Counted from the stretch's first letter, positions 35,453 through 48,544 are shown. The stretch: 64,000 nt of DNA from Amblyornis subalaris (GCA_018881555.1 JACAXG010000251.1:520422-584421); one strand, 5' to 3'. Notes: generated by a model not told the origin, from the sequence alone. A program made the numbers and translations.

Positions 35453-38400
35453 CAAGTACATGGGCATGCACTTGTGAGACAAAAACCCANACTATTATAT
35501 GTAAGTCTAAATGAAGTAAAATTTATTTACAGCTTAGTTTTAGTATTTTTCCCTTATCAGTGTATATCAAGACACTATTTATAACTTGTGTAATAGACCA
35601 TCTCTACGTGACTATATTGTGCTGCTGGTATTACAACATGGATCTTGGATCTTCTGCATTGTTGTATAAAGACATTCTGCAGACTGAAGAACTGAGAGGG
35701 AGGATACCTCCCGTGCTCAGTGTCTAATTATTCTTTGTTTCTTTCAAATTAGTGTAAGGAAATTAATTACTTATTTCTAGAGGTNTAATTAAAACTGGTT
35801 TGTAGTTGATTCAAAATTTAAATGGAAAGTACNTTTGATATGTCATTGCATGAGGTTTTGCTTCTTATATGGAGGTGACATAAAATGATGGCAGGTACAA
35901 TTCCACATTTTCTACTCTTCTTTTAGTTGTCTCTCAATCAGCAGAAGGTTTCGTCCTCTAATCAAGTAGGAGAACATGAAATGGTTAGTACTCAAATAGA
36001 AAAAAGAAAGTGTTGGTTCTTTTTTGTTTTGGCCTAGAAGCCAAGGTCATCAAAAAGTATTACACTGTAGACCTAAAGACATCTGATCTGAAGAGAATAA
36101 GACACTCCTGTCAAAAGCACATTTGACTGTAGCCCCAGAGACAAAAGGCGAGTGACTAATCATCTCAGGTTTTTGCCTGAGTTTATTTTTTTTTTAAGTA
36201 TTAGAAGAGAATTTGCAGAGCATAAAAGCAATAGTGAGGATGAAGGTCAGTTAGAATATTGTTGTACCACCACTTATAAAGAAAACAGCTCCAATGTATT
36301 TTAAAAAATCAAAGAGGCTTTTATACACGCACTAATAAAAGATGCCAAAGTGCTGTTAGTAGCAGATTTAAAGCGATTTTTGCTTGTGGTGATTAAACCC
36401 AGCAGGCATGCTTGTTTTACAAGCAGAATCTAACCCTTTTGTGTATAATTCGTGAAGACACATAATGCATTTTCTATCACAGACAAAGAAATGCAAGAGC
36501 TTTAGTATCTTTCATGTAAAAGATCAGATTTAAAAGATGCTTATAATGGAAGGTTTTCATCTGACTGACCGAACCTATTAAAGTGAGGCTTCAGTCTGCT
36601 GTTAGCTGATGTTCTGCTCCAGCTTTGACACATTCCAGTGGTAATACTGAATTAAATTAGTACACACTGGAAAGTCTTAAAAAAAAAAAAAGNAAAAAAA
36701 AGAGTGGATTTTGAAGAAATAGTCCTTAACTCATCCTTTCTTTTTACTGTGTCTGTGCTGAACAGAGATACATTAAGTAATGTTGACTTTCAAATATTCA
36801 CCTCAGAGATACAAGAGTACAGATACTTCTTTGCTGTTCATTTTCCACAAGGGTATTAAAATATTATTACTGAAGAGCAATGCTCATAGCATGAAAGTTA
36901 TAAACAACATTCTCAATAAATCAAGCAAACAGATACAATGGCTTTCAAAAAGTAATTCTCAAAGTAGTTCTCATCTTATGTGCTATTCTGTTTTTGTAAT
37001 TTGCTGTACTGGATTTCACCTTATATGATGCTTTCTGTGCTTGACTGCAGACCATATGTTTCATGTCAAATGCACGCATTACAGAGCACTGTGTTTGCCT
37101 GTCAGATTCTGCTTCTTCATGGACTTCTAACCAGAAGCGTGCGTGATAAAACAGAAGCATATGTCTTACGTGAATAATTGCATTTCACAACTATTTGAAT
37201 GCTGTGTACAAAATAATGTCATTTAATTATTTAAAACACATGTTAAAGAATGTAGCTCAAATTTTAATGGTAAATACTGTAAAGCCTGCTTCTTGAGATT
37301 CACACATGTACGGGTTTCAGTGTTCACGTCCATTGCAGTGCATTAGTGTTTTAGCTGCCACAGTTGTGCTAATCTGTTTCAGTGGCGTATGCGTTCACTC
37401 ACTAGTTGTTTGGTGAAAGTAAATTAGATTGTTAATTCTGTTTCTGGATTCTAGTCTTTTTTACTGCTGTGCATTAATTCTATTAACACACCCATTGAGA
37501 AACTGTGTGCCAAGATGAATAACAAGCACAAATGAAAGATAGTTCTGCAGTTCATTAAACAGGTGATAAAAAGGCAGACTCTGTGGTAGGCAATAACAGT
37601 CAGACAGAAAGTAAACAAATAATGTTTGTCTTGGCAGAGTACTAGCTGATACTGCAATCTTTATGCATTGTTTCCAATTTATCATGATAAAATCTGTCAT
37701 AGAGGTCTCAGAAAAATCAAGGCTACATTTAGAGATCTTGTTAGACACAAAAAAGATACCCTTATGATGTGTAAAATCTGGTGCTAGTCTCCATGCTTAC
37801 ATACTCNCTTATTGCTCCCAACACTCCCAGTAACTGTAAATGACAAGAAACAAACCAACCACCAGACCAACCCCCAGATCACATCAACCCAACATTTAGG
37901 ATGGGATAGAACACATGGTCTATGAACCAACCTCGTATGTGCTGTACGCACATTCCCTGACAAATGACAGATGGCACACCCTGCATGATTAAGAAATTCA
38001 CAAGTTCCAGTTACTCAGCCTTGAGCACATAACAAAGACATGATTCCTGACCTAGTCAGGTGACTCCTGAGATGCAGAAAATGGTAGAGTCTCTGTGAGC
38101 TGCTCTGGAAGGCTTAATTCATCCTAGAGACTGCTGGATATGTCACATTTCACATTTTGTAATAGGGAAAAAGGGAAACGCACCTTTTACAGGAATTCAA
38201 GAACTTTAGCGTACTTTCAATTTTAAAAATCTAAATAAACCACAGCATTTATAATAGCTAGTCTGATACAGTGATACTGACATTCATAATTAAAAATGTC
38301 CAATTAAAGCCAAATAAATGTTAATATTAACACAATTAATAACTGCTGCACAACATTTTCCTACTGTATTGCTTTCTTTTGGTGTTACAGTTCAGATACA

Positions 38401-41400
38401 CTATATCAGTACTCCTCAAGAAGAAAGAACGAGGTATTACATCAAAGTGACAGCATCCCAAATTCTTCACTAGGATGAGCGTGTTGTTGATGGTTGCATT
38501 CTTTTTTCCTTACTCCAGGATTCACTTGGAACTATTTGTGTGTATTTTCTAACACGATTTTACACCTTGCTTTTTCTTTATATGTCTACAGGTCCGCATT
38601 ACAGTTGAAGTTACTATTTATTATTACAGTTGAAGTTTATTTATTATTTTATTTATGGTATATTTTATGTGTTAGATACTTGCTCTTTGTTCATTTTGTT
38701 ACCCTTAANATCACTTTGTCCAGATCTCTTAACTGACTGCTGTTTATATTCCCAGTGCCATCCNGTGTCATCTTTTGCCTCTTCTATTACTATGCTATGG
38801 CTATGCTCCATTGCACTGCCTCCTCCATCTCCCCTTTCAAGGGGCACACTGTGCCCCCTGTGTTACTAACCTATTTGTGTAACAGAATGAATATGCAGAA
38901 ACTCAAGATCCATTTAAAAGTTTGGACTATTTAAGTGACAGTCATCAGCCCACCAAAAGTTCTGTTCAGAATGTTCACACATAAAATCAGAAATGCTGAA
39001 GGTACTACAGACAGCATAAATGCTAAAGTATCAATGCTATCCTACGTCAAATATTGATAGGTTAGTATGTGAAGCATTTTGTGATCTTCATAGCTGTACA
39101 AGTTATGATAGGCAATCACCTTAACTGAACAATATCTTATGTGCATCCTCTGTACAGAAAAACCAAACTGTGATGAATAACATGTTTGTAATGTTCAGAC
39201 AGTGAAGTGTCAGACACTAAAACAGAGTAAGTAAAATAATTTTATCCAAGTATTATTCTTTATTTTTTCTCAAAAGAAAGAAATACCCCTTCTGCACCCT
39301 TGCTTCAAAAAAGATTGAAAAAGGAGGGAAGGAAGGGGAGTCCCCACCCCGGTCATGGCTGAAGTTAATAACTGTGTTCTTCCTGCAGCACTGGAGATGC
39401 CATGCCATGAGACCCTGTGCTGTTGAGAGAAGCATATTGCCCTGTTATGTATGCCCTGCTGTAAGCAAGACAAATTGTAAAGTTACAGCCTAGCCCAGTC
39501 CAGAAATTTGCTGGTCCATATGTGCTCGTGAATGTAGTCAATAATGAAATCACACAGGAAAAAAAGAAATTATAATTTAAAAGTGGATGGCAAAGCAAGG
39601 AAACAGCAGTAAAACCTATAAGAAGACAAAGAGAGAAACTGAAGTTGAAAGAGAAAAATAGTTTTGCTTTTGGAATAAACTTCAAAATGTAATGACTTGA
39701 TGCAGACGGTAACATCTGGTTCTGTGCAAAAGCAGATTAATCTGCATCCCTTGATATCTTCAGAGCATGTGTAAAAAAACTGAAGAGCAACTTGAAGGCC
39801 ACATTCTTTCTGGNTGGTATTCAGTTCTGCCTGAAACTGAAATTAGGTCTGTTTGATAGGTAATGAATTCCTGATGATGTCTGAAAACATAAAATATTAG
39901 TTTTAGTGTAATTATTTCACATTTNGGTTTCTCAATAGTATTGTATAAATGCTTAATTGTACACCACCTGCTACTTCCATTTTGACATGCCATCCATTAA
40001 ACTTTGGTNCACAAATGCAGAGGAGCTAGCATTTGATTCTGGGGAAGTAAGGAGGGACAGAGGAAGTCCTAGAGAAACACACATAAGCATATTACCAAGC
40101 TAGTTTATCTTAAATCTTGACAAAGAACAAGACTTCTTTTTTCTTGACAGAAAAAAAGTCTTAAAATAGTCATAGTTGCAATGTTTGTAAAAACCTGTCT
40201 TAAGCATGTGCTCATCACTCATGACCATCTTCCACCAGCTGCAGCTATTATGATGCATCTCGTAGATAACTAGCCTATGGAGAACATTACTTAGCAAATA
40301 CACAGAAATACATCTTTTCAATACACTTGGTAAAATCAGGAGCTAGGAAAGGGAAACAGATTGTCTTTTGCCTTTGTTATTTTCAAGAGAAAAACAAAGA
40401 CAAAAAGTCACTTTTCACAGGTTTACAATCCTCTGTATAAAGGTTGAGAAGTGCATTCCAGTGTTCCTTTTATCTTTTTAGGAATGAACATTCATACCGA
40501 TAACATAACATGAAGTATTGCAAGAAACGATAAAGAAAAGTCAATATTATAATTGAAAGGGAAGAGGCTTAGCAGGGAACCAATATCAAAGATGTAAGGT
40601 TTTAAATTATTAGTGCTGGAGGCATAGAAGTGATGCTGATCTGCAGTTGAACAGTACATTCCTCAGAATGTAATGGAAACAAGAATGGAGTGAAAGAAAA
40701 TGAACATGCTGAAAGAGTGCTTTTTTTGTATGTCACGTAACCCTCAAACCACTAACAGTTTTTACTTTATTTTTGCCTCATCCTGTGTCACGTAAGTTCA
40801 AAACCTATCACAGGTATGTTCCTATGAATGGCTGACAGAAGTTATACTTTTAATCACCATTGATTTCTAAAGCTGATCCCAATCCAAAAGCTGATCTGAA
40901 ATGAGACACCAAATCACACAGTTTTGTATCTGCAAAATTACTCTGTAAATGTTGCGTATTACAATACATTGAAATTGCCATTTGAAAAAATAATGCCTAT
41001 AAACAATTAACTGGATTATTTTTGTGAATATGTGCTGTGTAACTACTGTGTCTTTNGGTCACAAAGTAAAGCCACGTGGGAGAAAAGAACAGACATCAAT
41101 TTGCTAAAGAGTCTGAATTAGACTAATATTGCTCACAGAAAGATATCACAACAAACAGAAGATAGAGCCAAATTAATAACTTCGGTTGTTAATTTCTTCC
41201 ATTTTTCAGTAATTTTCCAGACAAAAATAATTAAAAATAAACAAAACAAAATAGAAGACATTTAAAATAATTTTAAAAACAAAAAACATGTGGTTTAAAA
41301 TTTGGAAGTAAATTTTGAAGTATTCCCTTGTGCTCACAGGACTTAAGAATTTTTCCAGTTGGTCAGAATTGAGCACTGTGCACAGAAAAGTACAGATAGA

Positions 41401-42725
41401 CTACCCAGTGTACCTGTTCAAAACCTCATTTATCTCTTAAACATGGTACTTGTTCATTTTCAGAGTTACAAGTACTTTAACAAATAACATAATTGTGAAG
41501 NGCGTTGCTACTTGTGAAACATTTTGTATTCAGCTTTTAATCTTCTTTAATAGATGATAGAAGTGTAAGGAACAAATGCAGAGCTGGCAAAATAAGATGA
41601 CATGGGCATCAGTTCGCAGCCTGCAATTCATATCAATAAGCACTGAGGTTAAAAATCCTGTTTGTCAAATGCCATTGCACACATTTATAGAAGTAACTGG
41701 CCTGGTCAAGGGAAAATCAGATTTGAAGGAGATCAGACAGAAAGTAACTAAAAGTCTAATAACATATTCGAAGTGGTTAAGTATTAACTAAGTATTAATG
41801 AGCCAAAGACTAGTTAAGTATTACCAGGGGACAGGGTCTTGGCAAGCAAATATTTCACACCTTAAAAAAGATTATATTTCTATGGTACAGAAGANTACGG
41901 ACATGATTCAAAAAGGAAACTGTATTCAGGCCACTAAGTAATAGCTTATGGGTGATGTAGACAGCCAGTCAGCCAGATTAATGAATCAAATTATGATCAG
42001 CTCTATACAGTTGCAATAATAACCAAAATAGTAAATTTGTCAGAAGTTAAAAGGCTATCTTATTTCATGGTGGTTATTCACTTTAACATACAAAGAGGAC
42101 ACTATCCTAAAAACAAAGGACACTGAAATATCCACTTACAAATATACTCTCTGATTTCCAGTTAAGACAGAAAAATATACTACCAAACATTCTATTTTGA
42201 AGGAGATATTTCTATAAGGAGATATTTCAAAAATATCCTATATAAGTTCTGATATAATATGTGCTTGCAAAGTCTGCAGGGAAAGAAGTAGGGTGCAGCC
42301 TGATACCTTAAGGCAAATCACTTTTGCTGTGGTGTGGAAAGCCACAATTTCTGTTAAGCATCTGCAAACGACATCCAGTATAATTCCCTGCCAGTCAGTC
42401 TTGTTGCTGCCTGCAACCACATGACAGAAATCTGTTTCTTACATAAAGAACACATGCTGATGAAAAAGACTTTCTCCTGAGCTCCACNGACAGACCAGAG
42501 TAGAAAAGATGACACTGCAAATGTCATTTTGTAGTCATATGTAATTTTATTTTTGACATCTCTCTTTAGTATTTGATATTTAAGGAACTATAACTTAAAT
42601 AGAGGACCTCACATGAAACAAATTGTGTAGGCTGATCTCTTCATATAATTTAAAAAAGAACACATTTATTCAGTGTGTATGGCATAAGAACAAGAGGATT
42701 CCAAAAACATCTCTCCTTTTAAGCA
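35453..42725. other. Long repeat-poor stretch, possible conserved non-coding DNA
   Basis: No gene is recognised. An A-rich run lies at 36679-36701 and a spaced duplication with attacagttgaagtt lies at 38599-38640. A small duplication of aaggagatatttc is at 42200-42230. The part 36290-36660 is free of simple repeats and mixed in composition. It is the stretch I would test first for conservation, but that is a hunch. Confidence 0.45.
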
Positions 42726-42889
42726 TCAGAACAGACTACCCAGGGAAGAGGTGCAGCCTCTGGAGGTGTTCAAGAAACAACTGGNCATGGCAGTTAGTNC
42801 TATGGTTTAGTTGGCATGGTGATCTTTGGTCAAAGCTTGGACACGAACATCCTGGAGGTTGTTTCCAAATGTAATGATTCTGTCATTCT
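42726..42889 (+). mobile_element. CR1 LINE, 3' end fragment
   Basis: Holds the pieces agactacccagggaagagg, ctctggaggtgttcaa and the tail aatgattctgtcattctat. It joins an LTR directly at about 42890. Confidence 0.8.
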
Positions 42890-43394
42890 ATAAAAGCAAG
42901 AAAACTTATGGGTTGAGATAAACACAGTTTAACAGGGAAAGCAAATGCTATGCACGCAAGCAAAGAAAAGCAAAGAATTAGTTCACTGCTTCCCATGGGC
43001 AGGCAAGTGTTCAGCCAATCTCCAGGAGAGCAGGGCTCCATCACATGTAAGAATGACTTGGGAAAACAAATGTCATCACTCCATATGTCCTCCCCTTCCT
43101 CCTTCTTCCCCCACTTTATATACTGGGCATGATGTCACATGGTCTGGAATATCCCTTTGGTCAGACTGGGTCACCTGTCCTGGCTGTGTCTCCTCCCAGC
43201 TTCCCATGNACCCCCACCCTCCTCACCATTGTGGCAGTACGAAAAGCAGAAAAGGCCTTGGCTCTGTGTAAACCCTGCTCAGCAAAAGCAAAAATATCTC
43301 TATTATCATCACTGTGTTCAGCACAAATCCAAAACTCAGTCCTATACCAGCCACTGTGAAGAAAATTAACACTACCCCAGCCAAAACCAGCCCA
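42890..43394 (-). mobile_element. Solo LTR, family 1, minus strand, 3'-truncated
   Basis: Read on the minus strand it starts near 43394 (end-complement ccaaaaccagccca) and contains the best-kept promoter of the three family-1 copies. It passes ggaattcattcac-like sequence near 42970 and is cut off inside R/U5 at about 42890. The first 60-90 bp present in the 3487-4112 copy (ggtttaaccccgg side) are missing, so the 3' end of the LTR is lost at the boundary with the CR1 tail. Confidence 0.8.
43114..43138 (-). promoter_or_regulatory. LTR core promoter: TATA and CRE-like box
   Basis: The minus strand reads TATATAAAG (complement of 43114-43122), preceded upstream by GTGACATC (complement of 43131-43138). 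The layout matches that of the plus-strand LTR at 10381-10400. Activity is not known. Confidence 0.55.
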
Positions 43395-44429
43395 GTTTTG
43401 TTTCTGCAAACTATGCTAAAATTATTTTTGTCATCCCCTTTATCTGTATACTGTCTTATATATTACAGTCACTATGAACTGTAGAGAAATTTCTTTAGAG
43501 CTGTGTTCATGAAATTTACTAAACCATGCAAAATCCTTTTTATTCAAGGGAAGGTTACAGAAAAAAACCCAAACCAACAAAACAAACAAAATAACAAGAA
43601 ATCATCTAGAAAAATTACATTACATTTCTGGAGATTGTACCTAAGTTTTGGAAGGAGCTTTACTACTGCAGTCATCACTGAAAAAGAGAGATGCCCACTT
43701 ATTAGTGTAATTTCCCACTTCAGGTTGTAGATACTTGTTCTGCACTTATTCACTAACTTAATATACCTGAACACTATTAACCACACATTACTTACCTTAT
43801 AAGGTTGTCTCTATATTGCAATCCAACTATAAAATACTTTAATTAAACCACAGATTCTATGTAAATGTATCTTTCAATGTACTTTTTTGAATTTTAATAG
43901 CTAAGTCAATATATATTTCTTAATGATACTTGAAATATATGATAACATATAATAATTCTCTATATATTATGTATTTCATATATTACATGTTTATAATATA
44001 TTAAATGTAGTGTTTATTAAGATTATATATTTTGGAAAAGAAAAAATCTAATTTGTCAAGAAAAATTAGTATTCTTTTATTTTAAATATGATATAAAAGG
44101 TAAATGACTTCTGTTTATGTTTACATGTTAATATTAAACAACAATATGTTTTTAGTGACATGAAACACTTGTAAACCTAGACAGCTTTGTCTCTCAGCAA
44201 TGCCTTTTCAGGACTGAATACTCACAGCTATTCTTTCCGTTATTCTCAGAGCTTTATATCACTCTGTCAAGGTTTCTTTTTGCTAGTCTCACAAGAGGGT
44301 TTGAAAATTGTGGGATGCATACTTGTCCCAGTGCTTAGAGCTATATATTGTTTACATAGCTATTGCACTTCTTAAATAAAGTATATTCACTTTAATACAT
44401 GGACAATATTTTCAATATACTGTGAGTGG
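43395..44429. other. AT-rich DNA, no gene seen
   Basis: It includes a strongly AT-rich tract (43900-44010) with many TATA-like words and nothing else I can name. Confidence 0.5.
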
Positions 44430-44434
44430 GCCAT
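44430..44434. repeat. Left target-site duplication of the 1.1-kb LTR
   Basis: gccat here is repeated exactly at 45548-45552 on the other side of the LTR. Confidence 0.85.
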
Positions 44435-45547
44435 TGTATTGGGTTTGAGTGACAAGATTTTGTAATGTGGGGCTACAAGGGGTGGCTTCTGTGAGAAGTT
44501 GCCAGAAGCTTCCCCATGTCTGACAGAGCCAGTGCCAGCTGGATTCAAGACTGACCTGCTACTGGCCAAGGCCACGTCCAGCAGCGATAGTGGTAGTGCT
44601 TCTGGGATAACAGACTTAACAAGGAGGGCAAAAAAACTACTGCACAATTGCAACCACAAAGGACTAAAAATATGTGAGAGGAACAACTCTGCAGACACCC
44701 AGGTCAGTGGAGAAGGAGGGGGAGGAGGTGCTCCAGGCACCAGAGCTGAGATTCCCCTGAAGCCCATGGTGCAGACCATGGTGAAGCAGCTGTGCCCCTG
44801 CAGCCCATGGAGGACAACAGGGATGCAGAGATCCACCTGCAGCCCATGGAGGATTCCACATCAGAGCAAGTGGATTACCAAAGGAGTCCGTGACCCTGTG
44901 GGAAGTCTGTGCTGGAGCAGGCTCCTGACNGGAGCTGTGGCCCCACGGAGAGAAAAGCCCACAGTGGAGCAGGTTTTTCTGGCAGAATGTGTGACCCCAT
45001 AGGAGCCCATGCCCCAGTTCCTGAAGGACTGCATCCTGTGGAAGGGACCCATGGTGGAGCATTTTGTGAAGAACTGTAGGCCATGTGAAGGACTCAGACT
45101 GGAGGACTTCCTGAAGAACTATCTCCCATGAGAGGAACCCCACACTGGAGCAGGAGAAGAGTGTGAGGAGTCCTCTCACTAAGGAGGAAGAAATGGCAGA
45201 AACAATGTGTGAAGAACAGAATGCAACCCCTGTTCCTAGTCTCCCTGCACTGCCCTGAGGAAGAAGGACAAGAAATCAGGAGTAGCATTGAGCCTGTGAA
45301 GAAAGGAGGGTTAGAGGGAAGGTGTTTTTAAGATTTGGTTTTATTTTCTCATTACACTTCTTTGATTTGATTGGTAATAAATTCTATTACTTTCCTCAAG
45401 TCAAGTCTGTTTTGCCTCTGAAAGCAAGTGGCAAATGATCTCTCCCTGCCCTATCCTCATATTTTCTCTCCCCTGTCCAGCTGAGGAGAGGAGTGATAGA
45501 GCAGCTTTGGTGCGCACCGGGCATCCAGGCAGGATCAACCCTCTACA
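44435..45547 (+). mobile_element. Complete solo LTR of a long family, 1113 bp
   Basis: It begins TGTATTGGGTTTGAG and ends ATCAACCCTCTACA, with exact gccat duplications on both sides. The 5' third is U3-like. The middle (44700-45130) is made of degenerate repeats of about 50-80 bp built on gcagcccatggagga and catgctggagcag type words. The 3' third has AATAAA at 45376-45381 and a U5-like end with tccagctgaggagagg. Because of the repeats, long open frames occur on both strands (up to 171 codons), but they are not retroviral genes. A 5-bp duplication is typical of ERVL-type elements. Confidence 0.88.
45376..45381 (+). promoter_or_regulatory. LTR polyadenylation signal
   Basis: AATAAA in the context ttggtaataaattc, about 165 bp before the LTR end, in the right place for R/U5. 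Confidence 0.65.
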
Positions 45548-45552
45548 GCCAT
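45548..45552. repeat. Right target-site duplication of the 1.1-kb LTR
   Basis: gccat, identical to 44430-44434. Confidence 0.85.
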
Positions 45553-47220
45553 TGTAGTGAACAATTTCTTCTTGTATTCTTTTCCCTATCTTGGATTCAA
45601 AGGCCAATAGTGAACTTACAGTCATTACATACTTTAAAAGTCAATAGTTCAAATATGAAACACCAATCAAGTCCCTTTTTTAAGCAATTCAATAACTCCT
45701 CATTAGAAAAATACGGACGGAAAAAAATTTGGGGCACTCTCGTTCACTTTTGCTAAATCAAGCTGAATTCTACACTGAAATACTCTCTTGATAGCTAATA
45801 GTNCTCTGCAATGGTTTGACTGATTCACCACTATCATTGTGACCCAGTTCAAACTCCTGTATTCAGAAGAAACACAGAAAATACATTCTTTGCAACAGAC
45901 AGGCAGTAATTTAAATCAGCAATTGAAAGAAATAATAGATCCATTAAGTGAAAAGTGTTTGGCAATTAACATTGCATTATACATGATAGAGATGTATTTT
46001 TATTTGATGGAATCACCTGCATTCTGTTAGGGTCTCAAATTGTCTTCTTTGTCTCTGTTGAATGATCTTTCACTGATGGCATGAAAAACAACTCGGCTCT
46101 CTCCTGGTCACACAATAAAGTTAGCCATATCAATGATCAGATCAGCCACACATTTATCTTCCTGCTCAAAGCTGCTATGATCAGAAGCAAAACTGCTTGA
46201 GANGAAGTGCTCTGAGCAGCTTCAATTACATGGTTTGTTTTATCTTACAAGTTCTCTTCTCCCATTCCTAACTAAACAGCTGATTCTCTCCGTCCATTGA
46301 CCTTTGTTTTACTGATTTATCTCCAGCATTAGTCATAAATTGCTAGTAAGGCAGCATTCCGCCATGCCCTATCTTTCACATTCTTCTCCCAAGTATTCCT
46401 CTTCACTGTCTACATAGTTCCTTCTGGTTTTGTCTTACTAATTTAGTCCCAATCAATTTTCCCCTTCTATGATCTATGAGTTTCTCATGTTATCATCTTT
46501 GAAGTTTAATTTATGGTTAAGAACCAGTGTTGTTACTATATTAAAGTCTAAAAATAAATGTTTGCTTACATATCAAGTTAATGGAAGAAAGCTAGAAGAA
46601 ACATGAGACATTTTACCTGAGAGCTAGGTAAAATCTCCTTTGCCTTCCCTACTTACCTTCTGGCTTACTGACTCAGTTCTCATCACTGTTGCATTCTAGC
46701 TCCCCTCGCACTGCTTCAGTCTGTGCACCCATGGATAGAAAGCTACTTCATTTTCTGTGTCAAATGCAGCACTGCTTCCATTTTTACAGCGCTTNAGAGA
46801 ATTGAGCTTTCCATTTGAACTAAAAATAGTGAATGTCCTGAAGTGACCAGGAATGGAAAATCATCTCCATCATTTGCTATAGCTCATTTTATTTCTCACT
46901 CCTCAAACAGTGAAAAGAGGTATTTCAATTACATGTCTGCCTTTCTTATTAGCACTCCATGCTTTTGNCTACTTAAGTGTCCATTTGAAGACCACAGGAA
47001 TTCACATTTTCCTTCAGGTCCCAGCTAGTTTCCTGAAATATCCCATCTTTAGTCCTCGTAAATCCATGACCTTTTCTATTTAACCCACTCCCCATTGCTC
47101 AAATGTAACATCAAACATTATTTATTGCCACCCTAACTGAAAATCTGAATAATCTAATCAAAATAGAGGAAATGGTTATCCTTTGTCCAACTACCCCTTT
47201 TCTCTCAAGTTACTCTACCT
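45553..47220. other. AT-rich, partly pyrimidine-rich DNA, no gene seen
   Basis: The part 46050-47150 is rich in C and T on this strand but has no open frame of note or recognised repeat. Confidence 0.5.
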
Positions 47221-47660
47221 GTTCCAGATGCCCACTGAGACCTGAGGCAGTGGAGGTGGCTCTCCCCAAGCAAAATGAGGCACCAGAACTCAGCAAATTG
47301 TTGACCGACTCAGCACTTGGCAATGGGAGGTAGGTCAGTGCCCATGGAGGGAGCTTCCCCCTTTCTCCTTAGTCTGGAGCTCTCATGCAGGGTACCATCT
47401 TTCTCCCAGCTAAAGTCTGAAAGCTGATGAACAGTCAGCCTCAACAGAGAGAAAAGTGCAACAGCTGGCTGTGCCATGACTCCCACAGTTGGTCAGACTC
47501 AGCCACAGTCATTCAGAGAGCTTCACCCCAAACAAGTGGGACGGTGGTCATGTGGCCTCCACTGTGTTGTGCAAACAAGCTAAAACCAGCTCAGGCCAAG
47601 GCAAGCCCAGATCTCCTCAGAAACCCTGTGCCTGCACATTGCTATTAAAAGGCTGTGGAC
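47221..47660. repeat. Dispersed repeat, longer copy
   Basis: The part 47494-47639 matches 56619-56754. Shared words include ccacagtcattcagagagct and agctcaggccaaggcaagcc. The more GC-rich sequence to its left (from about 47221) probably belongs to the same element, since it stands out from its surroundings. An old LTR is likely. The orientation is not known. Confidence 0.65.
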
Positions 47661-47898
47661 TTCTGTATTTTGACAGAACATTGACCAGGGTACTCTGCAG
47701 TGTATTCACATATATAAAAGCACAAGTACTAATGTCCAGACTAAAGGAGGAATGATACAAAAACATTGACTTTCAAATAAATAAAATTACTGTTAAGTCA
47801 TTATCTTTGTTAATTATTTGTTAAGCACTCATGTGCTAATTACTGTAAAGGCACAACAACTATACCACTGAGGAAGGCAGAAGGAAAACAATGTATCA
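47661..47898. other. Short AT-rich spacer, nothing seen
   Basis: No recognisable element lies between the dispersed repeat and the next LTR. Confidence 0.5.
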
Positions 47899-47903
47899 AG
47901 GAT
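47899..47903. repeat. Left target-site duplication of the 738-bp LTR
   Basis: aggat, repeated exactly at 48642-48646. Confidence 0.85.
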
Positions 47904-47984
47904 TGTGCTGGTTTGGCTGTAAACCAGCAGGGGAAATTAACCCCACACCGAATACTTCGAGAGATGTTAGGTCAAAATTACAAT

Positions 47985-47990
47985 TTTAAT
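47985..47990 (-). promoter_or_regulatory. LTR polyadenylation signal variant
   Basis: The complement of tttaat reads ATTAAA, the commonest variant of the signal, about 80 bp before the LTR 3' end. Confidence 0.45.
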
Positions 47991-48144
47991 AAAAAAAGAT
48001 TAAAATAAATGCAGTAATACAGAAACATGGGCTTAAACAAACTGACAGAGTCACGGTACAACCTGATACCCTGTTGACCTGGGTGGTAGCTNTGCAGTCC
48101 AGTTAGGCACTGGTCGTGCAGGATGGCCTGGTAATCCAGTCCCG

Positions 48145-48260
48145 GTAGTGGAGTGGAGTAGCTGAGTCTAATTCCGAGGAGTGGAGTAGAGTAGCTAGTT
48201 GAATCTAATTCTGAGGAGTGGAGTCCAGTCAAGTCGAGAGTCCCGTCGAGAGTGGAGTCC
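48145..48260. repeat. Degenerate tandem repeat in the LTR leader
   Basis: Units of about 35-45 bp carry gaggagtggagta and ctaattc words repeated two to three times. They are followed by gtcgagagt-type repeats to about 48285. On the minus strand these lie just downstream of the presumed start of transcription. Confidence 0.75.
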
Positions 48261-48313
48261 TAAGAGCTGAGTCCCGTCGAGTCGAGGGTATCTTCTCCCA
48301 TCCCAAACCCTTG

Positions 48314-48397
48314 TTTTATGCTGTGTTTCTTGGCTGGCATCTCCCCCAGGGGCGGGGACTTTCACAATGGAAGAGGATCTTCCCGATGTTCTATTGG
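48314..48397 (-). promoter_or_regulatory. LTR promoter: CCAAT, GC box, TATA-like
   Basis: On the minus strand CCAAT is at 48397-48393, a GC box (tccccgcccc) at 48358-48349 and CATAAAA at 48320-48314. Their order and spacing suit an RNA polymerase II core promoter firing leftward. Activity is inferred only. Confidence 0.55.
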
Positions 48398-48544
48398 TTG
48401 TTTTGGTAATGAGCTTGGAGGAGTCCTAGGGTCCTCCAAAATGTTCTTGAGGGGTTCAGGCTAATTAGTCAGGCTGGGTGGTGCTAATGGGCCATTACCT
48501 GAGATCAGATAACCAGGGTGGGTATTGCTTCTTGTCAGCTGGAG

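Noticed and set aside
36340..36375. ccaaagtgctgttagtagcag resembles the miR-17/93 family mature sequence with its aaagtgc seed.
   Set aside because: No complementary arm occurs nearby, so no precursor hairpin can form.
44499..45179. Open frames of 167 codons (plus) and 171 codons (minus).
   Set aside because: They lie entirely within the repeat array of an LTR, are repetitive and proline/glycine-rich, and overlap on opposite strands. They follow from the repeat unit and not from a gene.
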